Origin: Streptomyces seoulensis
Lineage (GTDB): Bacteria; Actinomycetota; Actinomycetes; Streptomycetales; Streptomycetaceae
Direction: 5' to 3'
Assembly: GCF_004328625.1 (NCBI RefSeq)
Contig: NZ_CP032229.1
Coordinates: 1,488,001-1,552,000, forward strand
Length of the DNA stretch: 64,000 nt
Part shown: in pieces, positions 28,601-36,003 of the stretch
Numbering within the stretch: the first letter of the stretch is position 1
Layout: every line of letters begins with the position of its first letter
The notes under the pieces: model-generated
What the model was told of the DNA's origin: nothing
Seen by the model: only the letters and a program-made list of their open reading frames with translations
Database searches by the model: none
Position numbers and translations under genes: made by a program

Positions 28601-29177
28601 CCATCAGCTCCAGGAAGTACCGGTCCTTGCCGAAGATGTCCTGGTAGTCGGAGGCGGCCTTGATGGCCTCGTCGAACTGGCCGAGCCGGAGGCGGGTCTG
28701 CACCTCGCCGGAGGGGCAGCCGGTGGAGGCCACGATCCCCTCGGACCACTTGGAGATGGTCTCCTTGTCCATCCGGGGCCACTTCTGCAGCCAGCCCTCG
28801 GCGTACGCGTCGGAGGACAGCCGGAAGATGTTGTGCAGGCCGGTCCGGTTCACCGCCCACATCGTCTTGTGGGTGTAACCGCCGGAGCCGGAGACGTCGT
28901 CCCGCTTCTGGTGCGGCTGGCCCCACTGGATCTTGCGCTTGTTGCGCCGGGACTCGGGGGCGACATACGCCTCGATCCCGATGATCGGGGTGATCCCGGC
29001 CTTCTTCGCGGTGTGGAAGAAGTCGTACGCCCCGTGCAGGTTGCCGTGGTCGGACATGGCGATGTGCGTCATGCCCATCTCGTTGCACGCGTTGAACATG
29101 TCCTTGAGCCGCGCGGCACCGTCCAGCAGCGAGTACTGGGTGTGGACGTGCAGGTGCGTGAAGGGCGGCTTCGACAC
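25638..29177 (-). CDS. dnaE: DNA polymerase III subunit alpha
   Basis: Main replicative polymerase. 1179 residues, the family length for Streptomyces. N-terminal PHP domain: PFTHLHVHTQYSLLDGA and HIAMSDHGNLHGAYDF. The C-family polymerase active site is in PDVDIDFDERRR, with VGPGRGSAAGS upstream. Further on come the HhH/fingers region and OB fold (VVTIGGIISGLQRKMTKQGN). The GTG start at 29175-29177 is preceded by GGAGG; upstream frame reading is not supported. Followed by a shared terminator. Confidence 0.98.
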   Translation of the reverse strand: MSKPPFTHLHVHTQYSLLDGAARLKDMFNACNEMGMTHIAMSDHGNLHGAYDFFHTAKKAGITPIIGIEAYVAPESRRNKRKIQWGQPHQKRDDVSGSGGYTHKTMWAVNRTGLHNIFRLSSDAYAEGWLQKWPRMDKETISKWSEGIVASTGCPSGEVQTRLRLGQFDEAIKAASDYQDIFGKDRYFLELMDHGIDIEHRVRDGLLEIGKKLGIPPLVTNDSHYTYAHEAAAHDALLCIQTGKNLSEPGRFKFDGTGYYLKSTDEMYAIDSSDAWQEGCANTLLVAEMVDTTGMFEAKNLMPKFDIPDGYTEVTWFKEEVRRGMERRFPGGIPDDRQKQAEYEMDVIISMGFPGYFLVVADFIMWAKNNGIAVGPGRGSAAGSIVAYAMGITDLDPIPHGLIFERFLNPERISMPDVDIDFDERRRVEVIRYVTEKYGADKVAMIGTYGTIKAKNAIKDSARVLGYPYAMGDRITKAMPADVLGKGINIDGITNPEHPRYSEAGEVRSMYENEPDVKKVIDTARGVEGLVRQMGVHAAGVIMSSETITEHVPVWVRHTDGVTITQWDYPSCESLGLLKMDFLGLRNLTIMDDAVKMVKANKGIDIDLLSLPLDDPKTFELLQRGDTLGVFQFDGGPMRSLLRLMKPDNFEDISAVSALYRPGPMGMNSHTNYALRKNGQQEITPIHPELEEPLREVLDVTHGLIVYQEQVQKAAQIIAGYSLGEADILRRVMGKKKPEELAKNFVLFQKGARDKGFSDEAIQALWDVLVPFAGYAFNKAHSAAYGLVSYWTAYLKANYPAEYMAGLLTSVKDDKDKSAVYLNECRRMGIKVLPPNVNESESNFAAQGDDVILFGLSAVRNVGTNVVEAIIRGRKTKGKYLSFPDYLDKVEAVACNKRTTESLIKAGAFDSMNHTRKGLTAQYEPMIDNVVAVKRKEAEGQFDLFGGMGEDAGDEPGFGLDVQFTDEEWEKTYLLAQEREMLGLYVSDHPLFGLEHVLSDKADAGISQLTGGEHSDGAVVTIGGIISGLQRKMTKQGNAWAIATVEDLAGSIECMFFPATYQLVSTQLVEDAVVFVKGRLDKREDVPRLVAMELQVPDLSHAGTNAPVVLTIPAVRVTPPMISRLGEILSHHKGDSEVRIKLQGPRKTTVLRLDRHRVKPDPALYGDLKVLLGPSCLTG

Positions 29178-29363
29178 GGTTTCGGCCTCCGGGTGAACAA
29201 GAAGGGGACAGCTCGGAAGTCTATGCCCCGGCACTGACACAGCCGGGCCCGGTCCACGTACCTTCGGGCGGGAACCGGGCACTCCGGCGCGGCGTCGCCC
29301 GTTGTGGACGGGAGGGGGCGCGGCGGTACGGCTCCCCCGTGTTCCCGCGCACATCCTTCGTTC

Positions 29364-29393
29364 GATCCCGCACGATCCCGCACGATCCCGCAC
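29364..29393 (+). repeat. Three tandem decamers before the DUF2252 gene
   Basis: GATCCCGCAC is repeated three times without interruption, directly before the AGGAGG ribosome binding site of the DUF2252 gene. It may be a slippage product or a binding site in the 5' leader. Confidence 0.6.
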
Positions 29394-29409
29394 CAGGAGG
29401 CACCCCGCG

Positions 29410-30738
29410 ATGTCGGTTCCCCAGCTCAGCGACGAGCAGCGCGGCGAGGAGATCCTCGCCGTCTTCGACACCGCCTTCGGCCGGCTGCTGGCCGCGGACC
29501 CGGCCGCGTTCCGGGTCAAGTTCCGCAAGATGGCCGCGAGCGCCTTCGCCTTCTACCGTGGCACCGCGAGCCTCTTCTACCACGACCTGGACGCCGAGAA
29601 GCGGGGCGGCCCGTACCTGGACGAGCGCACCTCGCGGGTGTGGGTGCACGGCGACCTGCACGCCGAGAACTTCGGCACCTACATGGACTCCAACGGGCGC
29701 CTGGTCTTCAACGTCAACGACTTCGACGAGGCGTACGTCGGCCCCTTCACCTGGGACCTCAAGCGCTTCGCCGCCTCCATCGCGCTGATCGGGTACGCGA
29801 AGGCGCTCAGCGACGAGCAGATCACCGAGCTGGTGACCGTCTACGCGGTCGCCTACCGCGAGCGCATCCGCGCCCTGGCCACCGGCGCCAAGGACGACGA
29901 GGTGCCGCCCTTCACCCTGGACACCGCCCAGGGCCCGCTGCTGGACGCGCTGCGCGACGCCCGCTCGCTGACCCGTTTCGGGCTGCTGGAGTCGATGACG
30001 GAGATCCGCGACTTCGAGCGCCGGTTCGCGCCGGGCGGCGGCTCGGTCGAACTGGACGCGGCCACCCGGTACAAGGTGCTGGCCGCCTTCGACGGCTACC
30101 TGGAGACGCTCCCGGACACCTCGCTGGCCCGCCCGGAGTCGTACCGGGTCAAGGACGTGGTGGGGCGGCGGGGCATCGGCATCGGCTCGGCCGGGCTGCC
30201 CTCGTACAACATCCTGCTGGAGGGGGCGACGGACGCCCTGGAGAACGATGTGGTGATCTACATCAAGCAGGCGCAGACCCCGGCCGTCTCCCGGCACATC
30301 ACGGACCCGGCCATCGCCGGCTACTTCCAGCACGAGGGCCACCGCACGGTGATCTCCCAGCGCGCCCTGCAGGCGCACGCCGACCCGTGGCTGGGCTGGA
30401 CCGAGCTGGACGGCGCGGGCCAGCTGGTCGCCGAGATCTCGCCGTACGCGGTCGACCTGGACTGGGGCGACATCGACGACCCGGAGGAGATCGCGGCGGT
30501 CGTCGCCGACCTCGGCCGGGCCACGGCCACCATGCACGCGGCGGCGGACGAGACCACCTCGGGCGAGTCCCTGGTGCCGTTCTCCACCGAGCGGGCCATC
30601 GACGCGGCGCTCGCGGGTGACGAGGAGGGGTTCGCGCCCCTGCTGGTGGACTTCGCGCACAGCTACGGCGCCCGGGCCCGCGCCGACCACCAGACCTTCC
30701 TGGACCTGTTCCGCAACGGCCGGATTCCGGGGCTGTAG
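29410..30738 (+). CDS. DUF2252 domain protein
   Basis: A 442-residue protein of the DUF2252 family, which has a distant kinase-like (aminoglycoside phosphotransferase) look. Motifs: FAFYRGTASLFYHDL, VWVHGDLHAENFGTYMD (catalytic-loop-like HGDLHxxN), VFNVNDFDEAYVGPFTWDLKRFAAS (DFD in place of DFG), and YIKQAQTPAVSRHI. ATG at 29410 follows a perfect AGGAGG box (29395-29400). Divergent from dnaE. Biochemical role unknown. Confidence 0.9.
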   Translation: MSVPQLSDEQRGEEILAVFDTAFGRLLAADPAAFRVKFRKMAASAFAFYRGTASLFYHDLDAEKRGGPYLDERTSRVWVHGDLHAENFGTYMDSNGRLVFNVNDFDEAYVGPFTWDLKRFAASIALIGYAKALSDEQITELVTVYAVAYRERIRALATGAKDDEVPPFTLDTAQGPLLDALRDARSLTRFGLLESMTEIRDFERRFAPGGGSVELDAATRYKVLAAFDGYLETLPDTSLARPESYRVKDVVGRRGIGIGSAGLPSYNILLEGATDALENDVVIYIKQAQTPAVSRHITDPAIAGYFQHEGHRTVISQRALQAHADPWLGWTELDGAGQLVAEISPYAVDLDWGDIDDPEEIAAVVADLGRATATMHAAADETTSGESLVPFSTERAIDAALAGDEEGFAPLLVDFAHSYGARARADHQTFLDLFRNGRIPGL

Positions 30739-30796
30739 CCGCCGCACACCCTTTACGGGTGTCTCACAGCGGTCCGTGACACACTCTCCTCTCGCT

Positions 30797-31495
30797 ATGG
30801 ACATATCCGGGACCCAGCTCAGAGCCGTGCGCGCGGCGCTGTTCACGGCCTTCACCGTGACGCTCAGCACCGCGTCGCACGTGCTGCTGTCCCGGTCCCC
30901 GCTGCCGGTGGCGACCGTGCTCGCGGTCGCCGCCGGGGTGTTCACCGCCGCGTACGCGCTGGCGGGCCGGGAGCGCGGCTTCGGCCCGATCGCGGCCCTG
31001 CTGGTCCCGCTGGAGCTGGCCGCCGACACCGTCTTCACCACCGGCCAGCACGCCTGCTACGGCCGGGCCGGCGGCCCGGTCGCCGGCCCGCTGCACGCGG
31101 TGGGCCTGGACCTGCTGTGCCGGGGCGGCGCGGTGGGCGGCCCGCTGGCCCATGTCTCCGGTGTCCCCGGCTCCCCCGGCCGCGCGGGCGCGCTGCTCGC
31201 GCACACCGACCCGGCCGCCGCCTGGCTGCTGCTCGCCGCGCATGTCGGGGTGGGGCTGCTGGCCGCCGCCTGGCTGCGCCGGGGCGAGCGGGCCCTGACC
31301 GAGCTGGTGCGGGCGGTCGCCGCGACCACGTTCCGGCCGCTGCTGCTGGCGGTCGCCGCCGGTACGGTACGGCCGGCCCCGGCCCGCACCACGCCCCGCC
31401 CGGCGCCGCGTCCGGCCGCCGCGCGGGTCCTGCTCCTCGCGCACTCCCTGGGACGGCGCGGACCGCCGTGCTCCCCCGCGTTCGCCCGCCCCTGA
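30797..31495 (+). CDS. Integral membrane protein, unknown
   Basis: A 232-residue Ala/Leu-rich protein with about five hydrophobic helices, starting MDISGTQLRAVRAALFTAFTVTLSTASHVLLSRS. The last 45 residues are Arg/Pro-rich, likely cytoplasmic. The ATG at 30797 is 58 bases after the DUF2252 stop; no strong ribosome binding site is seen. It might belong to a metal- or stress-related membrane family but nothing diagnostic is visible. Real gene status is supported by codon use and by the absence of other features here. Confidence 0.65.
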   Translation: MDISGTQLRAVRAALFTAFTVTLSTASHVLLSRSPLPVATVLAVAAGVFTAAYALAGRERGFGPIAALLVPLELAADTVFTTGQHACYGRAGGPVAGPLHAVGLDLLCRGGAVGGPLAHVSGVPGSPGRAGALLAHTDPAAAWLLLAAHVGVGLLAAAWLRRGERALTELVRAVAATTFRPLLLAVAAGTVRPAPARTTPRPAPRPAAARVLLLAHSLGRRGPPCSPAFARP

Positions 31496-31607
31496 GCGAC
31501 ACCGGGCGACCCCGGGCGGCACAGAGCACGACCCAGTTCCCCACACGTATCCCGCGCACACGTACCCCGCGTACGGCATGTGCGCGTCCTCTATGGAGAT
31601 CACCAAC

Positions 31608-32432
31608 ATGAGCAAGCGGAACACCCAGGCGGCGAAGACGGCGGCGCGTGAGCGGCTGCGCGTGGAGCGCGAGCGCCAGGCCAAGCGGGACAAGGTGAAG
31701 CGGCAGGCGATCGTCGGCCTGTCGGTGGTGGCGGTGCTCGCCGCCGCGGGCGGCATAGGTTACGCGGTCGTCCAGAACAACAAGCCGAGCGGCTGGGAGG
31801 CGGCGAAGAAGGCCACCCTGGTCAAGCCCGCCCACACCACGGGCAAGGACGGCACCACGGTCGTCATCGGCAAGGACACCGCGAAGAAGACCCTCGTGAT
31901 GTACGAGGACCCGCGCTGCCCGGTCTGCGCCCAGTTCGAGCAGGCGTCCGGCGCCACGGTGGACAAGGACGTCGAGGACGGCAAGTACAAGATCCAGTAC
32001 GTCGGCGCCACCTTCATCGACGACAACATCCCGGGCGAGGGCTCCAAGAACGCGCTCAGCGCGCTCGGCGCGGCCCTCAACGTCGACCCGGACGCGTTCC
32101 TCAAGTACAAGTCGGCGCTGTACTCGGCGAAGTACCACCCCGACGAGCAGGAGGACAAGTTCAAGGACGACGACTACCTGATCAAGGTGGCCGACACCGT
32201 GCCCGCGCTCAAGGGCAACGCGGCCTTCCAGAAGGCCGTGAAGGACGGCACCTACGACAAGTGGGCGCTGGTGATGAGCGAGAAGTTCAACACGGACGGC
32301 AAGAAGTACAAGTTCCAGGGCACGCCGACGCTGCTCATGGACGGCAAGAAGGTCACCGGCTCCGACGGCCAGAACGCCCCGATGACGCAGGGCGAGTACG
32401 TCACCGCGATCACCAAGGCCCTCAAGGGCTGA
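31608..32432 (+). CDS. Second DsbA-family thioredoxin-like protein
   Basis: A 274-residue protein with the same layout as the gene at 967-1743: a basic N-terminus, one membrane helix (about 36-56), then an extracytoplasmic DsbA-like domain. The redox motif is CPVC in EDPRCPVCAQFEQ. Near the C-terminus KFQGTPTLLMDGKKV holds the cis-Pro loop. ATG at 31608 is chosen since GGAG is at 31596-31599; an in-frame ATG at 31593 would overlap that box. It is likely a thiol-disulfide oxidoreductase or a MauD-like reductant for exported proteins. A strong terminator follows. Confidence 0.85.
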   Translation: MSKRNTQAAKTAARERLRVERERQAKRDKVKRQAIVGLSVVAVLAAAGGIGYAVVQNNKPSGWEAAKKATLVKPAHTTGKDGTTVVIGKDTAKKTLVMYEDPRCPVCAQFEQASGATVDKDVEDGKYKIQYVGATFIDDNIPGEGSKNALSALGAALNVDPDAFLKYKSALYSAKYHPDEQEDKFKDDDYLIKVADTVPALKGNAAFQKAVKDGTYDKWALVMSEKFNTDGKKYKFQGTPTLLMDGKKVTGSDGQNAPMTQGEYVTAITKALKG

Positions 32433-32458
32433 GCCCCGTGCGCTGACGGGTACCGCGT

Positions 32459-32495
32459 GAAGAGCGGGCGAACTTTCGGGGTTCGCCCGCTCTTC
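32459..32495 (+). terminator. Terminator after the second DsbA-like gene
   Basis: Perfect 15-bp arms GAAGAGCGGGCGAAC (32459-32473) and GTTCGCCCGCTCTTC (32481-32495), loop of 7 bases. It isolates the upstream gene from phoD. Confidence 0.8.
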
Positions 32496-32502
32496 GGGCA
32501 TA

Positions 32503-32522
32503 CCGATCAGTAACCTGATCGG
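32503..32522 (+). promoter_or_regulatory. Palindrome at the phoD start
   Basis: CCGATCAG (32503-32510) and CTGATCGG (32515-32522) form a perfect 8-bp dyad around TAAC, two bases before the GTG start of phoD. A protein bound here would block leader transcription or translation. It could also be an RNA hairpin over the ribosome binding site. No PHO-box direct repeat is visible. The mRNA may be nearly leaderless, since there is no ribosome binding site. Confidence 0.4.
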
Positions 32523-32524
32523 CC

Positions 32525-34195
32525 GTGACCACTCCCCACAGATCCGTCGAGGCCGTACCGGCCCGCAACACCCTTGCGCCCAGCCGTCGTACGGTCGTCA
32601 AGGCCGCGGCGGCCGGCGCCGTCCTGGCCGGGCCGCTCGCCGCCGCGCTTCCGGCCCGCGCCGCCACCGCCGCCCCCGTCTTCGGGCACGGCGTCGCCTC
32701 CGGCGACCCGCTGCCCGACGGCGTCCTGCTCTGGACCCGGGTGACCCCCGTGCCCGAGGCGCTGCCCGGCTCCGGGATCGGCCCGGACACCGAGGTCGGC
32801 TGGACCGTCGCCCGCGACAAGGGGTTCACCGACGTCGTCGCCACCGGCTCCACCACCGCCACGGCGGCCACCGACCACACCGTGAAGGCCGACATCCGGG
32901 GCCTCAAGCCGGGCACCGACTACTGGTTCCGCTTCACCAGCGGCGGCACCGGGTCCCCCGTGGCCCGCACCCGCACCGCGCCCGCCGCCGACGCCGCCGT
33001 CACCGGTCTGCGCTTCGGCGTGGTCTCCTGCGCCAACTGGGAGGCGGGCTACTTCAGCCCCTACCGCCATCTCGCGGCCCGCGGCGACCTGGACGCCTGG
33101 CTGCACCTGGGCGACTACATCTACGAGTACGGCACCGGCGAGTACGGCACCCGGGGCACCGTGGTGCGCCCGCACTCCCCCACGCACGAGATCCTCACCC
33201 TGGCCGACTACCGGACACGGCACGCCACCTACAAGACCGACCCCGACCTCCAGGCGCTGCACCTGGCCGCGCCGGTCATCGCCATCTGGGACGACCACGA
33301 GTTCGCGGACAACGCCTGGTCCGGCGGCGCCGCCAACCACACCGAGGGCGCCGAGGGAGCGTGGACGGACCGTCAGGCGGCGGCGAAGCAGGCGTACTTC
33401 GAGTGGATGCCGGTCCGCCCGGCCGTCGCGGGCACCACCTACCGCAGGCTGCGCTTCGGCAAGCTCGCCGACCTGTCCCTGCTGGACCTGCGCTCGTTCC
33501 GCTCCCAGCAGGCGGCGAACGCCTCCGGCTCGGTCGACGACCCGGACCGCACGCTCACCGGGCGGGCCCAACTGGACTGGCTCAAGGCCGGGTTGAAGGC
33601 GTCGGACACCAAGTGGCGGCTGGTCGGCAACTCGGTGATGATCTCGCCGTTCGCGGTGGGCGCGCTCTCCGCCGACCTGCTCCGGCCGCTGGCGAAGCTG
33701 CTCGGGCTGCCGCGGGAGGGGATCGCCGTCAACACCGACCAGTGGGACGGCTACACCGACGACCGGCGCGAACTGCTGGCCCACCTCAAGGCCAACGCCA
33801 TCGGCAACACCGTCTTCCTCACCGGTGACATCCACATGGCGTGGGCCAACGACGTGCCCTACGACGCGGGCACCTACCCGCTGTCGGCGTCGGCGGCCAC
33901 CGAGTTCGTGGTCACCTCGCTCACCTCGGACAACCTCGACGACATCGTCAAGGTCCCCCAGGGCACCGTCTCGGCCGTCGCCGCGCCGGTCATCCAGGCC
34001 GCCAACCGGCACGTCCACTGGGTCGACACCGACCGCCACGGCTACGGCGTGCTCGACATCACCGCCGAGCGCGCGCAGATGGACTTCTACGTGACCTCCG
34101 ACCGTACGAACCCGCAGGCCACGTCGGCCTGGGCCCGTTCGTACCGCACCCGCAGCGGCACCCAGAAGATGGAGCGGACCTACACACCGGTCTAG
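32525..34195 (+). CDS. phoD: Alkaline phosphatase D, Tat-exported
   Basis: A 556-residue PhoD-family phosphatase/phosphodiesterase. A twin-arginine signal is present: [18 protein letters not shown], with likely cleavage after ARA at about residue 46. The metal motifs read [41 protein letters not shown] and [12 protein letters not shown], the Ca/Fe centre pattern of PhoD. It frees phosphate from organic phosphates outside the cell. GTG start at 32525, directly after a palindrome. Its stop TAG (34193-34195) is the first three bases of a large inverted repeat, so the C-terminus may have been set by that repeat. Confidence 0.95.
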   Translation: MTTPHRSVEAVPARNTLAPSRRTVVKAAAAGAVLAGPLAAALPARAATAAPVFGHGVASGDPLPDGVLLWTRVTPVPEALPGSGIGPDTEVGWTVARDKGFTDVVATGSTTATAATDHTVKADIRGLKPGTDYWFRFTSGGTGSPVARTRTAPAADAAVTGLRFGVVSCANWEAGYFSPYRHLAARGDLDAWLHLGDYIYEYGTGEYGTRGTVVRPHSPTHEILTLADYRTRHATYKTDPDLQALHLAAPVIAIWDDHEFADNAWSGGAANHTEGAEGAWTDRQAAAKQAYFEWMPVRPAVAGTTYRRLRFGKLADLSLLDLRSFRSQQAANASGSVDDPDRTLTGRAQLDWLKAGLKASDTKWRLVGNSVMISPFAVGALSADLLRPLAKLLGLPREGIAVNTDQWDGYTDDRRELLAHLKANAIGNTVFLTGDIHMAWANDVPYDAGTYPLSASAATEFVVTSLTSDNLDDIVKVPQGTVSAVAAPVIQAANRHVHWVDTDRHGYGVLDITAERAQMDFYVTSDRTNPQATSAWARSYRTRSGTQKMERTYTPV

Positions 34196-34257
34196 GGCCT
34201 GTCTCCCGGATCTTGCCAGGGCCCGCGACCCCGGCAAGATCCGGAAGACAGGCCCTA
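34193..34257. repeat. 65-base palindromic repeat (short form) at the phoD stop codon
   Basis: Arms 34193-34217 and 34233-34257 are 25 bases long with one mismatch. The outer end TAGGGCCTGTCT is repeated at 52188-52212 (minus strand) and, less exactly, at 52024-52048. The first three bases are the phoD stop codon. The last bases lie in the CCTAGC target of the IS element. It may be a terminator, a small non-autonomous element, or both. Confidence 0.75.
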
Positions 34258-34259
34258 GC

Positions 34260-35311
34260 TGTATTGATCACGAGCGTTGTTAACGCAGGCAGGGCTTGAT
34301 CATGGCGAAGGCCCCCGTGTGTGGTGGAGGTGTCGAATCTTCACCGCACGGAGGCCTTCGTGTCCCACCGTAATGCCCGGCTGACCGTTCACGGCAGGCG
34401 ACTGCTCGTCGAACGTGTCCGCTCCGGCCGTCCCGTCGCGCATGTCGCCGCCGAGATGGGCATCTCCCGTCCCACAGCCCACAAGTGGATCCGGCGCTGG
34501 CACTCAGAGGGCGAGAGCGGACTCCTCGACCGCTCCAGCCGTCCCCGCACGACACCGCACCGGACCGCAGCCGCCACCGAGGCGCAGGTCTGCAGGCTGC
34601 GACAAGAGCGCAAGCTGGGCCCGGCACGCATCGGGCCGGTCCTGGGCCTGCCCGCCTCCACCGTGCACCGCATCCTGCTCCGGCACGGCCTGAACCGCCT
34701 GGCGTTCATCGACCGCCCCACCGGGCAGGTCATCCGCCGCTACGAACGCGCCCGTCCCGGCGAGCTGGTCCACGTCGACGTCAAGAAGCTCGGCCGCATC
34801 CCCGACGGCGGCGGCCACAAGGTGCTGGGCCGGCAGGCCGGCCGGGCCCGGCGCAACAGCGTGGGCTTCGACTACATCCATTCCGCCGTCGACGATCACT
34901 CCCGCCTGGCCTACAGCGAGGTCCACGCGGACGAGAAGGCCCTCACCTGCGCCGACTTCCTACGGCGGGCCGCAGCCTTCTTCGCCGAGCACGGCATCAC
35001 CCGCATCGAGCGGGTCCTGACCGACAACGCCTGGCCCTACCGCAAGAGCTTCGCCTGGCAACAGGCACTGGCCGACCTCGGCGCGGCCGGCAAACTCACC
35101 CGCATCTACCGGCCGCAGACCAACGGCAAGGTCGAACGCTTCAACCGCACCCTGCTCGACGAATGGGCCTACCAGCGGCCCTACACCACCAACACCGAAC
35201 GCACCGAAGCTCTGACAGACTTCCTCCACACCTACAACCACCACCGCTGCCACACCGCACTCGGCGGCCACCCACCCATCAACCGTGTGAACAACCCTGC
35301 GGGTCAATACA
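34260..35311 (+). mobile_element. IS481-family insertion sequence, 1052 bp, apparently intact
   Basis: The ends are imperfect inverted repeats of about 25 bases: both start TGTATTGA (34260-34267; reverse complement at 35304-35311) and share further matches such as GTTGTT. The element is flanked by a perfect 6-bp direct repeat CCTAGC (34254-34259 and 35312-35317), the NCTAGN type target expected for IS481. It carries one full-length transposase gene. Flanks with an intact duplication indicate a fairly recent insertion, into the CTAG at the end of the palindromic repeat. Confidence 0.92.
34306..34360 (+). promoter_or_regulatory. Hairpin over the transposase ribosome binding site
   Basis: Arms CGAAGGCCCCCGTG (34306-34319) and CACGGAGGCCTTCG (34347-34360) pair with one mismatch. 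The right arm contains the GGAGG box (34350-34354) and the first base of the GTG start. Transcripts reading in from phoD would fold it and hide the box, a known protection of other IS elements. Confidence 0.55.
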
Positions 35312-35316
35312 CCTAG
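34360..35316 (+). CDS. IS481-family transposase
   Basis: A 318-residue DDE transposase. N-terminal helix-turn-helix: GRPVAHVAAEMGISRPTAHKWIRRW. The rve core carries the catalytic acids in LVHVDVKKLGRIP, ERVLTDNAWPYR and TNGKVERFNRTLLDEW (D, D, E). GTG at 34360 has a GGAGG box five bases upstream; a GTG at 34321 is in frame but has no such box. The gene reads through the right inverted repeat and stops at TAG 35314-35316 in the CCTAGC target duplication. No frameshift or internal stop. Confidence 0.93.
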   Translation: MSHRNARLTVHGRRLLVERVRSGRPVAHVAAEMGISRPTAHKWIRRWHSEGESGLLDRSSRPRTTPHRTAAATEAQVCRLRQERKLGPARIGPVLGLPASTVHRILLRHGLNRLAFIDRPTGQVIRRYERARPGELVHVDVKKLGRIPDGGGHKVLGRQAGRARRNSVGFDYIHSAVDDHSRLAYSEVHADEKALTCADFLRRAAAFFAEHGITRIERVLTDNAWPYRKSFAWQQALADLGAAGKLTRIYRPQTNGKVERFNRTLLDEWAYQRPYTTNTERTEALTDFLHTYNHHRCHTALGGHPPINRVNNPAGQYT

Positions 35317-35320
35317 CCGC

Positions 35321-35890
35321 TCACAGGCTCTCCAGGAAGCCGAGCGCCACCCGCCAGGTGGCCTCGGCGGCCTCGGCGTCGTAGTCGGGCAGGTCGCGGT
35401 CCATGTAGAGGTGGCCGGCGCCGGGGTAGCGGTAGACCTCCACGTCCGCGCCGGTGCGGCCCATCTGGAGGTACCAGGCGCTCAGCCAGTCGTCCGTCTC
35501 GAACTGGTCCGGCTCGGCCACGTGCAGCTGCACCGGCAGCTCGTCCGCGACCGCGTTCGGCGCGATGTCCGAGGTGCCCTGGAGGAGCAGCAGCCCGCGC
35601 GCCTTGTCGTCGCCGAGGGCCAGGGTCTGCGCGACGGAGGCGCCGAGTGAGAACCCCGAGTAGACGAGCCCGCGTTCGGAGTAGGGGGCGACTGCCAGCA
35701 CGGCCCGCTTGAGCAACTCCTCCTTGCCCACGGCTTGCTGGTACTCCATGCCTTCCTCGACCGAGTCGAAGGTGCGGCCCTCGAAGAGGTCCGGCGTCCA
35801 CACCTCGTGCCCGGCCGCGCGCAGCCGGTCCGCCGCGTCGCGCACCGCGGGGGTGAGCCCGTACGCCGAGTGAAAGAGCATGATGTTCAT
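35321..35890 (-). CDS. Dienelactone hydrolase family protein
   Basis: A 189-residue alpha/beta hydrolase. It begins MNIMLFHSAYGLTPAVRDAADRL (ATG at 35888-35890, behind a GGGGG box). The nucleophile elbow appears as GFSLGASVAQTLAL with Ser as nucleophile, where canonical DLH has Cys. The acid/His pair could be DQFETDD and YPGAGHLYMDRD. So it is more probably an esterase or dienelactone hydrolase-like enzyme of unknown substrate. Its 3' end lies next to the IS element. Confidence 0.85.
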   Translation of the reverse strand: MNIMLFHSAYGLTPAVRDAADRLRAAGHEVWTPDLFEGRTFDSVEEGMEYQQAVGKEELLKRAVLAVAPYSERGLVYSGFSLGASVAQTLALGDDKARGLLLLQGTSDIAPNAVADELPVQLHVAEPDQFETDDWLSAWYLQMGRTGADVEVYRYPGAGHLYMDRDLPDYDAEAAEATWRVALGFLESL

Positions 35891-36003
35891 GCCCCCATGG
35901 TGCCAGCCGCACCAGGTCAGGGCGTTACCGGCGCGGCCCGTGTACCCGGCTGGAGACCGAACACACAGGTTCATGCCGCCCCGACGCGGTTACGTTCCCC
36001 CTC

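Noticed and set aside
32433..32524. PHO box before phoD
   Set aside because: No pair of GTTCACC-like 11-base direct repeats; only the terminator stem has a GTTCGCCC string.
34321..34359. Longer N-terminus for the transposase (GTG at 34321)
   Set aside because: No ribosome binding site; GGAGG at 34350-34354 favours the GTG at 34360.
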